Source of the DNA: an uncultured Clostridia bacterium | GTDB lineage: Bacteria > Bacillota > Clostridia > Christensenellales > DTU072 | Reading direction: 5' to 3' | Length of the DNA stretch: 13,488 nt | Assembly: GCA_934296355.1 (NCBI GenBank) | Contig: CAKRAY010000027.1 | Span: 1 to 13,488, forward strand | Part shown: positions 1-7,730 of the stretch, one piece after another | How positions within the stretch are numbered: position 1 is the first letter of the stretch | How the letters are laid out: each line of letters begins with the position of its first letter | Position numbers and translations under genes: made by a program | Notes under the pieces: model-generated | Databases searched by the model: none | Told to the model about the DNA's origin: nothing | What the model saw: only the letters and a program-made list of their open reading frames with translations

Positions 1-1
1 C

Positions 2-1738
2 CAAAGCGAAACGGTTTGGAGACAAGCGAACAAATATCACGTTCCTCGTATTGCGTTCGTCAACAAGATGGATATTTTGGGTTCGAACTTCTATAACGTT
101 CTTAAAATGATGAGCGAAAGACTTAATACTAAGCCTCTTCCCGTCGTTTTACCTATAGGTAAAGAAGCCGACTTCGTAGGCGTTGTGGACGTCATTCGTC
201 AAGAAGCGATTATTTACAGCGACGTTAAGACCCTCGTAAACTACGAAATCAAACCTATTCCCGCGGATATGGTAGAACAAGCGAAACAAGCGCGAGAAGC
301 GATCGTGGAAGCGTGCGCGGACTTCGACGACGATATCATGATGAAAGTATTGGAAGGCGAAGAAGTAAGCGAAGAAGAGATTATGCCCGCTTTGCGTAAA
401 GCGACCATCTCTATGTCGGTTACTCCCGTGCTTTGCGGTAGTTCTTACAGAAACAAGGGCGTGCAAAGGTTGCTCGACTATGTCGTGGCGTTACTCCCGT
501 CTCCTCTCGATGTCGCCGCGGTAAAAGGTACGAACCTTAAAGGCGAAGAAATCGAAAGACATCCGAGCATAACCGAACCTCTTTGCGGTTTGGCGTTCAA
601 GATTGCCGTCGACCCCTTCGTAGGAAAACTTACTTTCTATCGTATTTACAGCGGTAAGATTACCAAGGGTATGACCGTGTACAACTCCAACAAGGACAAA
701 AAGGAAAGAATCAGCAGACTTATAAGAATGTTTGCTAACGACCGTCAAGATATCGAAGAAGCGTACGCGGGCGATATCGTCGCGATTATCGGTCTTAAAG
801 AGACGACCACCGGCGAAACGCTTTGCGACGAAAAGAACCCGATTATCTTAGAGTCCATGAAATTCCCCGAGCCGGTTGTCAGACTCGCTATCGAGCCGAA
901 GACGAAAATCGGTCAGGAAAAAATGAGCATCGCGCTTATGAAACTTGCCGAAGAAGACCCGACTTTCCGTACCTATACCGACCAAGAAACCGGACAAACG
1001 ATTATCGCGGGTATGGGAGAACTTCACCTTGACATTATCGTAGACAGACTTTTACGCGAATTCAAAGTAGAAGCGAACATCGGTAAGCCGCAAGTTGCTT
1101 ACAGAGAAGCGATAAAGAAAGCGGTAAGAGCGGAAGGAAAATATGTCAGACAGAGCGGCGGTAAAGGACAATACGGTCACTGTATTATCGAAATGGAGCC
1201 TCTCGAACCGGGCAGCGGTATTCAATTCGAAGATAAAACCGTCGGCGGATGTATTCCCAAAGAATTCATTAAGCCTATCGAAGACGGTATCAGAGAAGCG
1301 GCGCGCGGCGGTATCCTTTGCGGATACGAAATGGTTGACTTCAAAGTAACGCTCGTAGACGGTAGTTACCACGACGTCGACTCTTCGGAAATGAGCTTCA
1401 AAATCGCCGGAAGCATGGCGTTCAAAGAAGCCGCGAGAAAAGCGGATCCGACCATTCTCGAACCTATGATGAAAGTAGAGATTATGACCCCGAAAGATTA
1501 TCTCGGAGACGTTCTCGGCACCGTAAGCAGCAGAAGAGGTTCTATTTGCAGTATGGAAGACCGTATGGGTACGCAAGTAATCGACGCAACCATTCCGCTT
1601 AGCGAAATGTTCGGTTACGCCAACGTATTAAGAGGAACCACGCAAGGCAGAGGCAATTACAGTATGCAACTCGATTGCTATACCGAAGTGCCGCAAAGCG
1701 AGAAAAAACGCTTATTGGAAGGCGTTAAACCTCAATAA
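2..1738 (+). CDS. fusA: Elongation factor G, 5'-truncated by the window edge
   Basis: This is the translational GTPase that drives ribosomal translocation in the cytoplasm. The reading frame is already open at base 2 and encodes 578 residues before the stop. The first visible residues end in the NKMD guanine-specificity motif (residues 21-24 of the fragment), so the ATG at 68 is the methionine of NKMD and not the start. EF-G proteins are about 690-700 residues long, so roughly 115-120 residues with the P-loop and switch regions lie upstream. Visible family blocks are [14 protein letters not shown] (end of the G domain), PSPLDV, the domain II beta-barrel, [11 protein letters not shown] in domain IV, and [14 protein letters not shown] near the C terminus. 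Two in-frame stops sit in tandem, TAA then TAG (1736-1741). With tuf downstream this is the usual str-operon order. A divergent EF-G paralogue is possible but nothing suggests it. Confidence 0.97.
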   Translation, partial: QSETVWRQANKYHVPRIAFVNKMDILGSNFYNVLKMMSERLNTKPLPVVLPIGKEADFVGVVDVIRQEAIIYSDVKTLVNYEIKPIPADMVEQAKQAREAIVEACADFDDDIMMKVLEGEEVSEEEIMPALRKATISMSVTPVLCGSSYRNKGVQRLLDYVVALLPSPLDVAAVKGTNLKGEEIERHPSITEPLCGLAFKIAVDPFVGKLTFYRIYSGKITKGMTVYNSNKDKKERISRLIRMFANDRQDIEEAYAGDIVAIIGLKETTTGETLCDEKNPIILESMKFPEPVVRLAIEPKTKIGQEKMSIALMKLAEEDPTFRTYTDQETGQTIIAGMGELHLDIIVDRLLREFKVEANIGKPQVAYREAIKKAVRAEGKYVRQSGGKGQYGHCIIEMEPLEPGSGIQFEDKTVGGCIPKEFIKPIEDGIREAARGGILCGYEMVDFKVTLVDGSYHDVDSSEMSFKIAGSMAFKEAARKADPTILEPMMKVEIMTPKDYLGDVLGTVSSRRGSICSMEDRMGTQVIDATIPLSEMFGYANVLRGTTQGRGNYSMQLDCYTEVPQSEKKRLLEGVKPQ

Positions 1739-1751
1739 TAGTCGTCGCGAC

Positions 1752-1779
1752 TCTTAAAAAAAACACGCGTTTTTTAAGA
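1752..1779 (+). terminator. A/T-only hairpin after fusA, possible weak terminator
   Basis: TCTTAAAAAA (1752-1761) and TTTTTTAAGA (1770-1779) form a perfect 10-bp stem around an 8-base loop, starting 13 bases after the fusA stop. The stem is almost all A/T, and the bases after it are A, not T. It is therefore a poor match to a standard intrinsic terminator and may allow read-through into tuf. Confidence 0.3.
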
Positions 1780-1842
1780 AAAAACAAAAAAAATAAAAAA
1801 ATAAAAAAAATGCGTGACAAAGATTGAATTATATATTATAAT
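1780..1842 (+). promoter_or_regulatory. Sigma-A promoter of tuf with A-rich UP-like tract
   Basis: GTGACA (1814-1819; 5 of 6 bases match TTGACA) is followed by an exact 17-base spacer and a perfect TATAAT (1837-1842). Directly upstream, 1780-1810 is nearly pure A with isolated C and T, as expected of an UP element or intrinsically bent A-tract DNA. Transcription would start near 1849, giving a leader of about 43 bases. The tuf Shine-Dalgarno GGGAGG is at 1875-1880, 11 bases before the ATG. tuf is therefore probably transcribed on its own as well as, or instead of, from fusA. Confidence 0.8.
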
Positions 1843-1891
1843 TATTTATACCAAATAAAAAAACATATCTAATTGGGAGGATATTCTAAAA

Positions 1892-3097
1892 ATGGCAAAA
1901 GCTAAATTTGAAAGAACCAAGCCGCACGTTAATATCGGTACCATCGGCCACGTTGACCATGGTAAGACGACCTTAACGGCTGCTATCACGATGGTATCCG
2001 CAGCTTTAGGTAATGCTGAAGTTATGCGTTATGACCAAATCGATAAGGCACCTGAAGAAAAGGCAAGAGGTATAACGATTAATACCGCACACGTTGAGTA
2101 TCAAACCGCAACTCGTCACTATGCGCACGTTGACTGCCCCGGACACGCCGACTATGTTAAGAACATGATCACCGGCGCGGCGCAAATGGACGGCGCTATT
2201 CTCGTTGTTGCCGCTACCGACGGACCGATGCCGCAAACCCGTGAGCATATCTTGCTCGCTCGTCAGGTTGGCGTTCCTTACATCGTAGTATTCATGAACA
2301 AAGTTGACCAAGTAGACGATCCCGAACTTCTCGACCTCGTTGAAATGGAAATCAGAGAATTACTTTCTTCTTACGACTTCCCCGGCGACGAAGTTCCCGT
2401 AATCAGAGGTTCCGCTCTTAAAGCAATGGAAGCGGCTGCTGCAGGACATGCTGACGATCCCGCTTGCGATTGCATCAAAGAACTTCTCGCAGCGGTTGAC
2501 AGTTACATCCCCGCTCCGCAAAGAGATACCGACAAGCCGTTCCTTATGCCTGTTGAAGACGTGTTCACGATCACCGGTCGTGGAACCGTTGCTACCGGTA
2601 GAGTAGAGCGTGGTACCGTTAAAGTACAAGACAAAGTAGAAATCGTAGGTCTTATGGACAAACCCAGAGAAACGACGGTTACCGGCGTAGAAATGTTCAG
2701 AAAGATGCTTGACGAAGCGCAAGCAGGCGACAACATCGGCGCGCTTTTGAGAGGTATCGACAGAAAGGACATCGAAAGAGGACAAGTTCTCGCTAAACCC
2801 GGAACCATTCATCCTCACACCCACTTCACCGCTCAAGTTTACGTTTTGAAGAAGGAAGAAGGCGGAAGACATACTCCTTTCTTTAACGGATATCGTCCTC
2901 AGTTCTATTTCAGAACGACCGACGTTACCGGAACCATCACCCTTCCCAAAGGCGTAGAAATGGTTATGCCCGGCGACAACATCGATATGGAAATCAAATT
3001 GATCACTCCTATCGCTATCGAACAAGGTCTTCGTTTCGCTATCCGTGAAGGTGGCAGAACCGTAGGCAGCGGCGTTGTTGCTTCTATCATTGAGTAA
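1892..3097 (+). CDS. tuf: Elongation factor Tu
   Basis: EF-Tu is the GTPase that delivers aminoacyl-tRNA to the ribosomal A site. The 401-residue product is complete and of normal length. The P-loop GHVDHGKT is at residues 19-26. It is followed by the switch I block [32 protein letters not shown] (G3), a G4 motif written NKVD instead of the commoner NKCD, and the G5 block GSALKAM. Domain II has [13 protein letters not shown], and domain III ends in [14 protein letters not shown]. The ATG at 1892 follows GGGAGG by 11 bases and gives the canonical [20 protein letters not shown] start. The gene sits 153 bases after fusA behind its own promoter and ends in strong terminators, so it is the last gene of its transcript. 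Confidence 0.98.
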   Translation: MAKAKFERTKPHVNIGTIGHVDHGKTTLTAAITMVSAALGNAEVMRYDQIDKAPEEKARGITINTAHVEYQTATRHYAHVDCPGHADYVKNMITGAAQMDGAILVVAATDGPMPQTREHILLARQVGVPYIVVFMNKVDQVDDPELLDLVEMEIRELLSSYDFPGDEVPVIRGSALKAMEAAAAGHADDPACDCIKELLAAVDSYIPAPQRDTDKPFLMPVEDVFTITGRGTVATGRVERGTVKVQDKVEIVGLMDKPRETTVTGVEMFRKMLDEAQAGDNIGALLRGIDRKDIERGQVLAKPGTIHPHTHFTAQVYVLKKEEGGRHTPFFNGYRPQFYFRTTDVTGTITLPKGVEMVMPGDNIDMEIKLITPIAIEQGLRFAIREGGRTVGSGVVASIIE

Positions 3098-3151
3098 TTA
3101 GTTATCCTTAATAGAAATTTTCTAAAAAAAGGAATTACTCTCAATAGTAAT

Positions 3152-3187
3152 ACAGTCTGAGCATATTGCTCAGACTGTTCTATTTTA
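3152..3187 (+). terminator. Intrinsic terminator of tuf
   Basis: ACAGTCTGAGCA (3152-3163) pairs perfectly with TGCTCAGACTGT (3167-3178), a 12-bp stem with a very short loop, then TCTATTTT. It lies 54 bases past the tuf stop. An A/T palindrome (3112-3124) and a small ATTACT/AGTAAT hairpin (3134-3151) come before it. Confidence 0.85.
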
Positions 3188-3225
3188 GGCGTTTTGCGAC
3201 GCTTTAACGATAAAAAGAACAAATA

Positions 3226-3255
3226 AATCGCTCTCGGGTTAAATCGAGAGCGATT
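3226..3255. terminator. Bidirectional terminator between convergent genes
   Basis: AATCGCTCTCG (3226-3236) pairs with CGAGAGCGATT (3245-3255) around an 8-base loop. Plus-strand bases after it are T-rich (3256-3278). On the minus strand the hairpin is followed by the complement of 3211-3225, which is also T-rich. This suits termination of tuf read-through from the left and of the minus-strand cysteine-rich gene from the right. Confidence 0.7.
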
Positions 3256-3343
3256 ATCGTTTCTTTGGTTTTTCGATTTTTTTCGATTGTTTTGTTATCG
3301 TTTTTTCCGTAACGGTATCCGAGTACTCTTATTCGGCGTTTTT

Positions 3344-3369
3344 TTCGGGAAAATACCCGAACGTTTTTT
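3344..3369 (+). terminator. Small hairpin with T6, further plus-strand terminator
   Basis: TTCGGG (3344-3349) pairs with CCCGAA (3356-3361), then CGTTTTTT. The stem is only 6 bp. It would act as a back-up stop for rightward transcription. On the minus strand it is followed by A, not T, so it should not stop the cysteine-rich gene. Confidence 0.45.
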
Positions 3370-3381
3370 CATTACGAATTC

Positions 3382-3576
3382 TTAGTTTCCGCAACCGCAA
3401 TCGGGCGTTTTGTTGTTAGAGCAGCAACAAAGGATAAGGAGTAAGGGCAACATGTCGCAAATATTGCATCCGCACCCGCAGCAGTTAAGAATCAAAAGAA
3501 GCCAAATGATGTTGCAGCAGTTGCAACCGCCGCCGCTTCCGCATCCGTTTCCGTTAACTCCGTCAAAAAAGTTCAT
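3382..3576 (-). CDS. Small cysteine-rich protein (64 aa), function unknown
   Basis: The 64-residue product has 14 cysteines in a Gly/Asn/Cys-rich background (GCGSGGGCNCC, NCCGCGCNIC, CCCS, CGCGN). Two short hydrophobic blocks, IIWLLLIL (residues 23-30) and MLPLLLIL (42-49), alternate with the cysteine clusters. The frame could open further upstream at 3624, but GGAGGT lies 7 bases before the ATG at 3576, which fixes the start at MNFFDG. It converges on tuf and its start is 99 bases from the divergent germination operon. I recall similar short high-cysteine proteins annotated in Clostridia under chorion-like names, without known function. A role in a disulfide-linked spore layer is inferred only from the neighbouring ger genes; metal binding is an alternative. 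The good ribosome site makes a real gene likely. Confidence 0.7.
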   Translation of the reverse strand: MNFFDGVNGNGCGSGGGCNCCNIIWLLLILNCCGCGCNICDMLPLLLILCCCSNNKTPDCGCGN

Positions 3577-3583
3577 AATATGT

Positions 3584-3589
3584 ACCTCC
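3584..3589 (-). promoter_or_regulatory. Ribosome binding site that sets the start of the cysteine-rich gene
   Basis: The minus strand reads GGAGGT, 7 bases before the ATG at 3576-3574. The alternative upstream ATG at 3624 has no comparable site and would add 16 residues unlike the rest of the protein. Confidence 0.75.
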
Positions 3590-3675
3590 GGTTTTTTAAG
3601 ATTTTCTACTACATAGGTATGCAAAGTTTATTTTTTGTGTGTTTAAGGTAAAAGAATTTTGTCAAAGATAGATTT

Positions 3676-5109
3676 GTGAATGAAATAATAGAAAACAGAC
3701 TTAACATAGTCAGAAACGATTTAATGAATCCGCCCGACCTTGTGGTACGGGAGATAGAGAACGAGAATTTTTGCGGCGCGGTGGCGTATCTTAGCGGACT
3801 TATCAATACCGAGGAACTGGAAAACTCCGTTCTTCGTCCGCTTGTCGAGAATAAAAAGATAATCTTTTACGGGTTCAAAGAACTGGCGTCGAAGATAAGT
3901 TACGGCGGCGTTCTTAAAGAAATAGCCGAAAACGAGATGAAAAGCGCCGTTGTTTCGGGAAGCGCGGTAATAATCACCGAAAACACGATCATCGAAGCGG
4001 CGTTAAAGAAAACGGAAGCAAGAAGTATAGCCGAGCCGCCGACTAACTCGGTTATCAAAGGTCCGCGCGAGGGTTTTAACGAGGAAATCCGTACTAATTT
4101 GTCTATGCTGAGAAAGCGCGTAAAAAGCGAATTTCTTACTGTAGAAGAAATGATTGTCGGGGAAGTAACGAAAACGAAAGTACAAATCGTGTACCTAAGA
4201 AACGTGGTAAACGATAAAATCATAGTTCGCATAAAGCAAAAAATATCCGCGTATAAAATCGACGGAATAATAGATTCCTCGTATTTGGCGCGTTTTCTCG
4301 AAGATAAACCGTATTCTTTATTCAAGCAAGTGGGCAACAGCGAAAAGCCGGATATCATAGCCGAACGGTTATTGGACGGCAAAGTGGCGGTTCTTGTGGA
4401 CGGCTCGCCGATAGCGTTAGTTTTGCCGTTTTTACTTTTCGAAGACTTCGAGGACAGTCAAGACAATTATAAACGCCCGTTAAGAGCGACTTTTTTACGT
4501 TACGTCAGGTTTTTCGGCGCGTTGTGCGCGTTGCTTTTACCGGCGTTATTCGTGGCGGTGCAGTTACATCAGTTTCAGTTACTGCCGCTCGAATTGTTGA
4601 TTACGATACTTAAAGAGACCGATAAAACGCCGTTTTCTCCGACGCTGGAAATGTTAATTGCGCTCGTGCTATTTGAAATACTCGGCGAGGCGAGTATAAG
4701 AATGCCTCGGCACGTGGGAATGGCGTTAAGCGTAGTAGGCGCAATCGTGTTGGGCGAAACGGCGGTAAGCGCGGGACTGTTGTCTTCGATAACGATACTT
4801 GTCGTGGCGATAAGCGGTATAGGGCTTTACGCCGTGCCGGACGAAGTGGGTACGATAGGAATACTTAGGGTGCTTTTCGTAATAATCGCGAACTTTTTCG
4901 GAATATTCGGAATTCTCGTGTTGTCGTTGATGTTGCTCGGATACATTACCGCATTAGGCAGTTACGGCGTGCCGTATTTAATGCCGCTCGCGCCCGTTAA
5001 CGCCAAAGAACTCGGCAACGTGATTTTTAAGAAGAGTTTGCTCGATATCTTTATGCGCCCCGCAGAGTATATGTTGAAGAATAAAAGGAAGATAAAAAAG
5101 GTAAAATGA
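3676..5109 (+). CDS. gerAA: Spore germination receptor A subunit (GerA/GerAA family)
   Basis: The A subunit of a GerA-type nutrient receptor sits in the spore inner membrane and starts germination when it senses a germinant. The product has 477 residues, close to the family norm. Residues 1-265 are the soluble N-terminal region, with the signature GPREGFNEEIRTNLSMLRKRV (129-149), then KTKVQIVYL (166-174) and DGKVAVLVDGSPIALVLP (234-251). Membrane segments run from about 275 to 440 and contain RFFGALCALLLPALFVAV, LLPLELLITI, EILGEASIRMPRHVG and VGAIVLGETAVSAG, all family hallmarks. The start is GTG at 3676: an in-frame TAA at 3649 rules out anything much longer. No good Shine-Dalgarno precedes it. 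It overlaps the permease gene by 4 bases. SpoVAF has a similar fold, but the next two genes identify this as the receptor. The germinant cannot be told. Confidence 0.93.
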   Translation: MNEIIENRLNIVRNDLMNPPDLVVREIENENFCGAVAYLSGLINTEELENSVLRPLVENKKIIFYGFKELASKISYGGVLKEIAENEMKSAVVSGSAVIITENTIIEAALKKTEARSIAEPPTNSVIKGPREGFNEEIRTNLSMLRKRVKSEFLTVEEMIVGEVTKTKVQIVYLRNVVNDKIIVRIKQKISAYKIDGIIDSSYLARFLEDKPYSLFKQVGNSEKPDIIAERLLDGKVAVLVDGSPIALVLPFLLFEDFEDSQDNYKRPLRATFLRYVRFFGALCALLLPALFVAVQLHQFQLLPLELLITILKETDKTPFSPTLEMLIALVLFEILGEASIRMPRHVGMALSVVGAIVLGETAVSAGLLSSITILVVAISGIGLYAVPDEVGTIGILRVLFVIIANFFGIFGILVLSLMLLGYITALGSYGVPYLMPLAPVNAKELGNVIFKKSLLDIFMRPAEYMLKNKRKIKKVK

Positions 5110-6173
5110 ACGAATTAAGCGTAAAACAAATCTCTATTATGATATTCTTTATACCGCTTGTTTTCAAGATGGCGACTTTACCGTCGCTTTTATACGAAGA
5201 AGCGCAGAGCACGGCGTTCGTTTTGGTAGGAATTATGACGGTTATAGAGTTTTTACAACTCTTTTTAGTGCTTTACGTAGGGAAAAAGGGCGGTTTGGAT
5301 AAGGTAAAAGAAACTTACGGCAAAGGCGTTTATCTTTTGGTAACGTTGCCGATGACTTTCGTAATGGCGGTAAAAACGTTTATTTTCATGCACGAAATTT
5401 CCGTATATATTACCGGATATTTGTTCTACAACATAGGCGAGCTCGCCGTAGTGGCGATAGTATTGATTACTTGCGCCTATCTCGGAATCAAAGGCGGAAA
5501 ATCCATCGGCAGGCTGTTCGAGATTTCCGTTTGGCTTGTGCCGCTTATTATAATTGTAGGTATATTTTTCGGGAATATCAACACTAATCCGATATTTATC
5601 ACGCCATTATTCGAGCAAAGCGGCGGAACTTACACCAAAGCGATAGGTAAATATCTCATATATATGTTTGATTTTTCGCCGCTGTTATTTATGAAAACGA
5701 ACGTAAAAAAGGTAACTCCGGTGGCGATATGCTCGGTTCTTTCCGCGGGCGCGGTTATGGGGTGCTACGTTTTATTGTTTTCAGTATACGGCAACGCGAT
5801 GAGGTACATTACAGGCGCGTTTGCAAAACTGGCGTCGTTCAACACCGTGGTAAGCGAAATAGGCAGTCTGGACTGGCCGAGCGGTTTGCTTTGGCTTACT
5901 ACCGGTATGCTTAGCGTGGCGTTGAAGTTCGCCGCCGTAGGACGCATAGGGGACGCGTGCGGGTCGGCGAAAATCGGCGTAGGCGTGTTTACTGCGATTA
6001 TCGCAATATTGTTTTTTACCGTTTTTCCGACTTTCAACAAGACGATCGAGTTTGCGACAAACGGCTCGCAATATGCGGTTATCGGTATAGAAATTTTGCT
6101 TCCGTTAGTAACTCTAACGCTAATTTATCGGCAAAAAAGCAAGGAAAAGGGAGAATTATGCGTAGTAAACTGA
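5106..6173 (+). CDS. gerAB: Spore germination receptor B subunit, GerAB-type permease
   Basis: The GerAB family belongs to the APC transporter superfamily and provides the germinant-binding membrane subunit of the receptor. The 355-residue protein is almost wholly hydrophobic, with about ten membrane segments (roughly residues 8-29, 35-58, 75-96, 112-128, 137-155, 185-198, 204-228, 257-278, 291-309, 322-341). The N terminus LSVKQIS matches the family's start before the first helix. The sequence is more divergent than its neighbours, so the call rests partly on topology, length and position between the A and C subunits. The ATG at 5106 overlaps the stop of the A subunit (ATGA), indicating translational coupling, and AAGG precedes it. 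The 3' end overlaps the C-subunit start by 16 bases. Confidence 0.85.
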   Translation: MNELSVKQISIMIFFIPLVFKMATLPSLLYEEAQSTAFVLVGIMTVIEFLQLFLVLYVGKKGGLDKVKETYGKGVYLLVTLPMTFVMAVKTFIFMHEISVYITGYLFYNIGELAVVAIVLITCAYLGIKGGKSIGRLFEISVWLVPLIIIVGIFFGNINTNPIFITPLFEQSGGTYTKAIGKYLIYMFDFSPLLFMKTNVKKVTPVAICSVLSAGAVMGCYVLLFSVYGNAMRYITGAFAKLASFNTVVSEIGSLDWPSGLLWLTTGMLSVALKFAAVGRIGDACGSAKIGVGVFTAIIAILFFTVFPTFNKTIEFATNGSQYAVIGIEILLPLVTLTLIYRQKSKEKGELCVVN

Positions 6174-7270
6174 AATGGATATTTACGCTCGCGGCGGTAT
6201 TGGCATTCTTAATTTTAGGCAGTATGATTCCCGACGACGGAATTAACGCGCGTTCGATGGCGGTGGGAATGGGGTTTGACGTGACCGATGAAGGAGAATT
6301 CGTGGTCAGCGCGCAAATACTCACGTCCGCCGAAGGTACGAGGGTGATAAAAACGCAAAGCGAGTATATTGCCGACAGTTTTACGAAATTAAGCGAAATC
6401 AGCGGAAAACTCATCACAGTAACGCACTGCAACGTAATTTTGATAGGGAAAAAACTTTTAAACAAAGAGAACTTTATATATTTACTGTACACGATGCTGA
6501 AAAACAGTTACATCAGCGACAACGCATATATTCTCGTTACCGAAGATAGCGCGTTCGACGTTTTATCGTCGAAAACGGGGTTCGGAGAAAACGCGAGTTT
6601 ATACTTGCAAAAACTTATCGCTAAGTACGGCTGTATTAACAATATCTCGTTCCGGACGATTTCGCAATGCGTCGTCGGGCAGTGCGCCAAAGGGCAAATT
6701 ATATGGCTTCCGTGCGTAAAAAAGGTGGAAATAGACCCGCTCGTGCCGTCGTCGAACGGTCCGTCATCGGATTCCGGCAAGAAAGATACCGTTTACGACA
6801 TTACTTCGCTAACGGTATTCAAGGACGGTGTTTTGAAAGCGGAATACGACGAAGAGGTTACCAAGGCGGTAAATTATCTTTTGACCGAAGTGCAACGTGG
6901 TTCGGAAAACTTCAAACTAAGCGAAGCCGAAATCTGTCTGTACGTTTTGGGCAGTGAAATAAAGAAAAAGTTCGAAAAAGACGGGTTAAAAGCGGAATAT
7001 GAATTGGAGTTAGACGTAAGCGTAAAGTCGTTGAAGTCGCTTAGCGGCGATTATCCGCAAACGCTCACGCTTACCGAGAAACAAAACGAGGAATGCGCCG
7101 AAAAATTGGCGAAGCGAATAGAAAAAGCGTTCGAGGAAACTTCCCGAGCGGGCTTGGACGTGTTCATTATCGAACAGTCTATGTATTCTAAGTTCGGCTC
7201 AAAATTACAAAATTTCGATATCAAAAATGTGGATTTTCAGGTAAAAGTAAAACTCAACGAACAAAAATAA
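6158..7270 (+). CDS. gerAC: Spore germination receptor C subunit (Ger(x)C family), lacking a lipobox
   Basis: C subunits are normally lipoproteins on the outer face of the spore inner membrane. The frame is open from 5957, but the ATG at 6158 follows GGGAG and opens a proper signal-like segment, giving 370 residues; the earlier part lies within the permease gene. Residues 5-21 are a hydrophobic helix after a basic start, MRSKLK. Next come MAVGMGFDVTDEGEFVVSAQI (34-54), a mid region that includes CNVILIGKKLL (91-101), and a C-terminal domain beginning TSLTVFKDGVLKAEYDEE (216-233) and ending KNVDFQVKVKL, all in the Ger(x)C pattern. The usual L-x-G-C-W cleavage site is replaced by LILGSMIP; the first cysteine is residue 91. 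The protein is therefore probably held by an uncleaved signal anchor or released, not lipidated. It is the last gene of the operon. Confidence 0.88.
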   Translation: MRSKLKWIFTLAAVLAFLILGSMIPDDGINARSMAVGMGFDVTDEGEFVVSAQILTSAEGTRVIKTQSEYIADSFTKLSEISGKLITVTHCNVILIGKKLLNKENFIYLLYTMLKNSYISDNAYILVTEDSAFDVLSSKTGFGENASLYLQKLIAKYGCINNISFRTISQCVVGQCAKGQIIWLPCVKKVEIDPLVPSSNGPSSDSGKKDTVYDITSLTVFKDGVLKAEYDEEVTKAVNYLLTEVQRGSENFKLSEAEICLYVLGSEIKKKFEKDGLKAEYELELDVSVKSLKSLSGDYPQTLTLTEKQNEECAEKLAKRIEKAFEETSRAGLDVFIIEQSMYSKFGSKLQNFDIKNVDFQVKVKLNEQK

Positions 7271-7286
7271 CCATTCACATCGGCTC

Positions 7287-7318
7287 CGGAAGCGTGTGAC
7301 GGCAACGGAAGCGTGTGA
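7287..7318 (+). repeat. Two direct copies of CGGAAGCGTGTGA
   Basis: The 13-mer CGGAAGCGTGTGA occurs exactly at 7287-7299 and 7306-7318, a 19-base period, and again at 7383-7395 inside the second 66-bp unit. The first copy starts 17 bases after the gerAC stop. Confidence 0.8.
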
Positions 7319-7384
7319 GCAACGTGTGACGTTGCATCCAATCTACGCGAACAAACAGCATATGTTAAAACCCATATGGCCGCG
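7319..7384 (+). repeat. 66-bp tandem repeat, unit 1
   Basis: The unit begins with a perfect hairpin, GCAACG-TGTGA-CGTTGC (7319-7335), continues through ATCCAA and ACGCGAA, and ends in ATATGGCCGCG. It abuts unit 2 with no gap, has the same length, and matches it at about two thirds of positions when aligned by eye. Confidence 0.75.
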
Positions 7385-7450
7385 GAAGCGTGTGACGCTT
7401 CACCCAAGTTTCGCGAATAAACCGTGTACATCAATAAGCGTATAGCCGCG
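7385..7450 (+). repeat. 66-bp tandem repeat, unit 2
   Basis: The unit begins with GAAGCG-TGTGA-CGCTTC (7385-7401). Loop and position are the same as in unit 1, but two stem base pairs are changed on both sides. It ends in GTATAGCCGCG. A third partial copy appears to begin right after it (AGAAGTGTGTTA, about 7452-7463) before the CCTCCC box interrupts. Confidence 0.75.
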
Positions 7451-7469
7451 TAGAAGTGTGTTAGCGTAG

Positions 7470-7520
7470 CCTTGCCTCCCAACCAGGGGAGGTGTTGAGC
7501 ATAGCGAAACGGAGGGGTGT
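7470..7520 (+). repeat. Left CCTCCC / GGAGGGGTGT box
   Basis: CCTCCC (7475-7480) pairs with GGGAGG (7487-7492) around a 6-base loop. The box ends in CGGAGGGGTGT (7510-7520). It resembles short palindromic intergenic repeats that I recall as common in gut Clostridia. It faces a related box at 7621-7679. Confidence 0.65.
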
Positions 7521-7620
7521 ATATGCGACCGACGGTCGCTAATAACCATAGATTATTTTTTCTTTCTAATAGTGTAGGCTTTTTTATAAAAACGGGTTAA
7601 TAAAACGGATACTTTATCTT

Positions 7621-7679
7621 ACACCCACCCCTCAGTCATTGCCAAGTCAATGACAGCCCCCCCCCGGTTGGGTGCCGAG
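7621..7679 (-). repeat. Right box, inverted relative to the left, with a C9 run
   Basis: Read on the minus strand this gives CACCCAACC, a run of nine G, then a hairpin and GAGGGGTGGGTGT, parallel to the left box. On the plus strand GTCATTG (7635-7641) pairs with CAATGAC (7648-7654). The nine-C homopolymer (7657-7665) replaces the short CCTCCC-type stem and should be slippage-prone. Confidence 0.65.
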
Positions 7680-7730
7680 GTGCCGTTGGCACGTTAGTAA
7701 TACAAACATATTAACGTCGGTATGCTTATA

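Noticed and set aside
1052..1576. 174-codon open frame on the minus strand inside fusA
   Set aside because: It lies antisense to a fully conserved EF-G region and its translation resembles no known protein. It is a shadow of the codon bias of the real gene.
2360..3025. 221-codon minus-strand open frame inside tuf
   Set aside because: It is antisense to conserved EF-Tu sequence, with no ribosome site and no recognisable product.
3410..3616. 68-codon plus-strand open frame opposite the cysteine-rich gene
   Set aside because: It is a glutamine- and proline-rich shadow of Cys/Gly codons. The minus-strand frame has the ribosome site.
3660..3665. TTGACA on the minus strand as the -35 of the cysteine-rich gene
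   Set aside because: There is no -10-like sequence at 16-18 bases. The expected position reads ACACAC.
3577..3675. Sporulation sigma-factor promoters (SigG, SigE or SigK type) in the divergent region
   Set aside because: I looked on both strands for CATA-type -10 elements. CATACCTAT (minus strand) comes close but is off by one base in spacing, and no -35 pairs with it.
5957..6157. Longer gerAC starting at 5957
   Set aside because: This segment lies in another frame of the permease gene and encodes an arginine- and tyrosine-rich shadow. The ATG at 6158 has a good ribosome site and a signal segment.
7287..7450. CRISPR-like regularity of the TGTGA hairpin repeats
   Set aside because: The whole 66-bp unit is repeated, including the part that would be a spacer. 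Copies are too few and too degenerate, an inverted copy exists, and no cas gene is present.
7237..7482. 81-codon minus-strand gene starting with TTG at 7482
   Set aside because: It has a TTG start without a ribosome site, overlaps the end of gerAC, and is made of the two repeat units.
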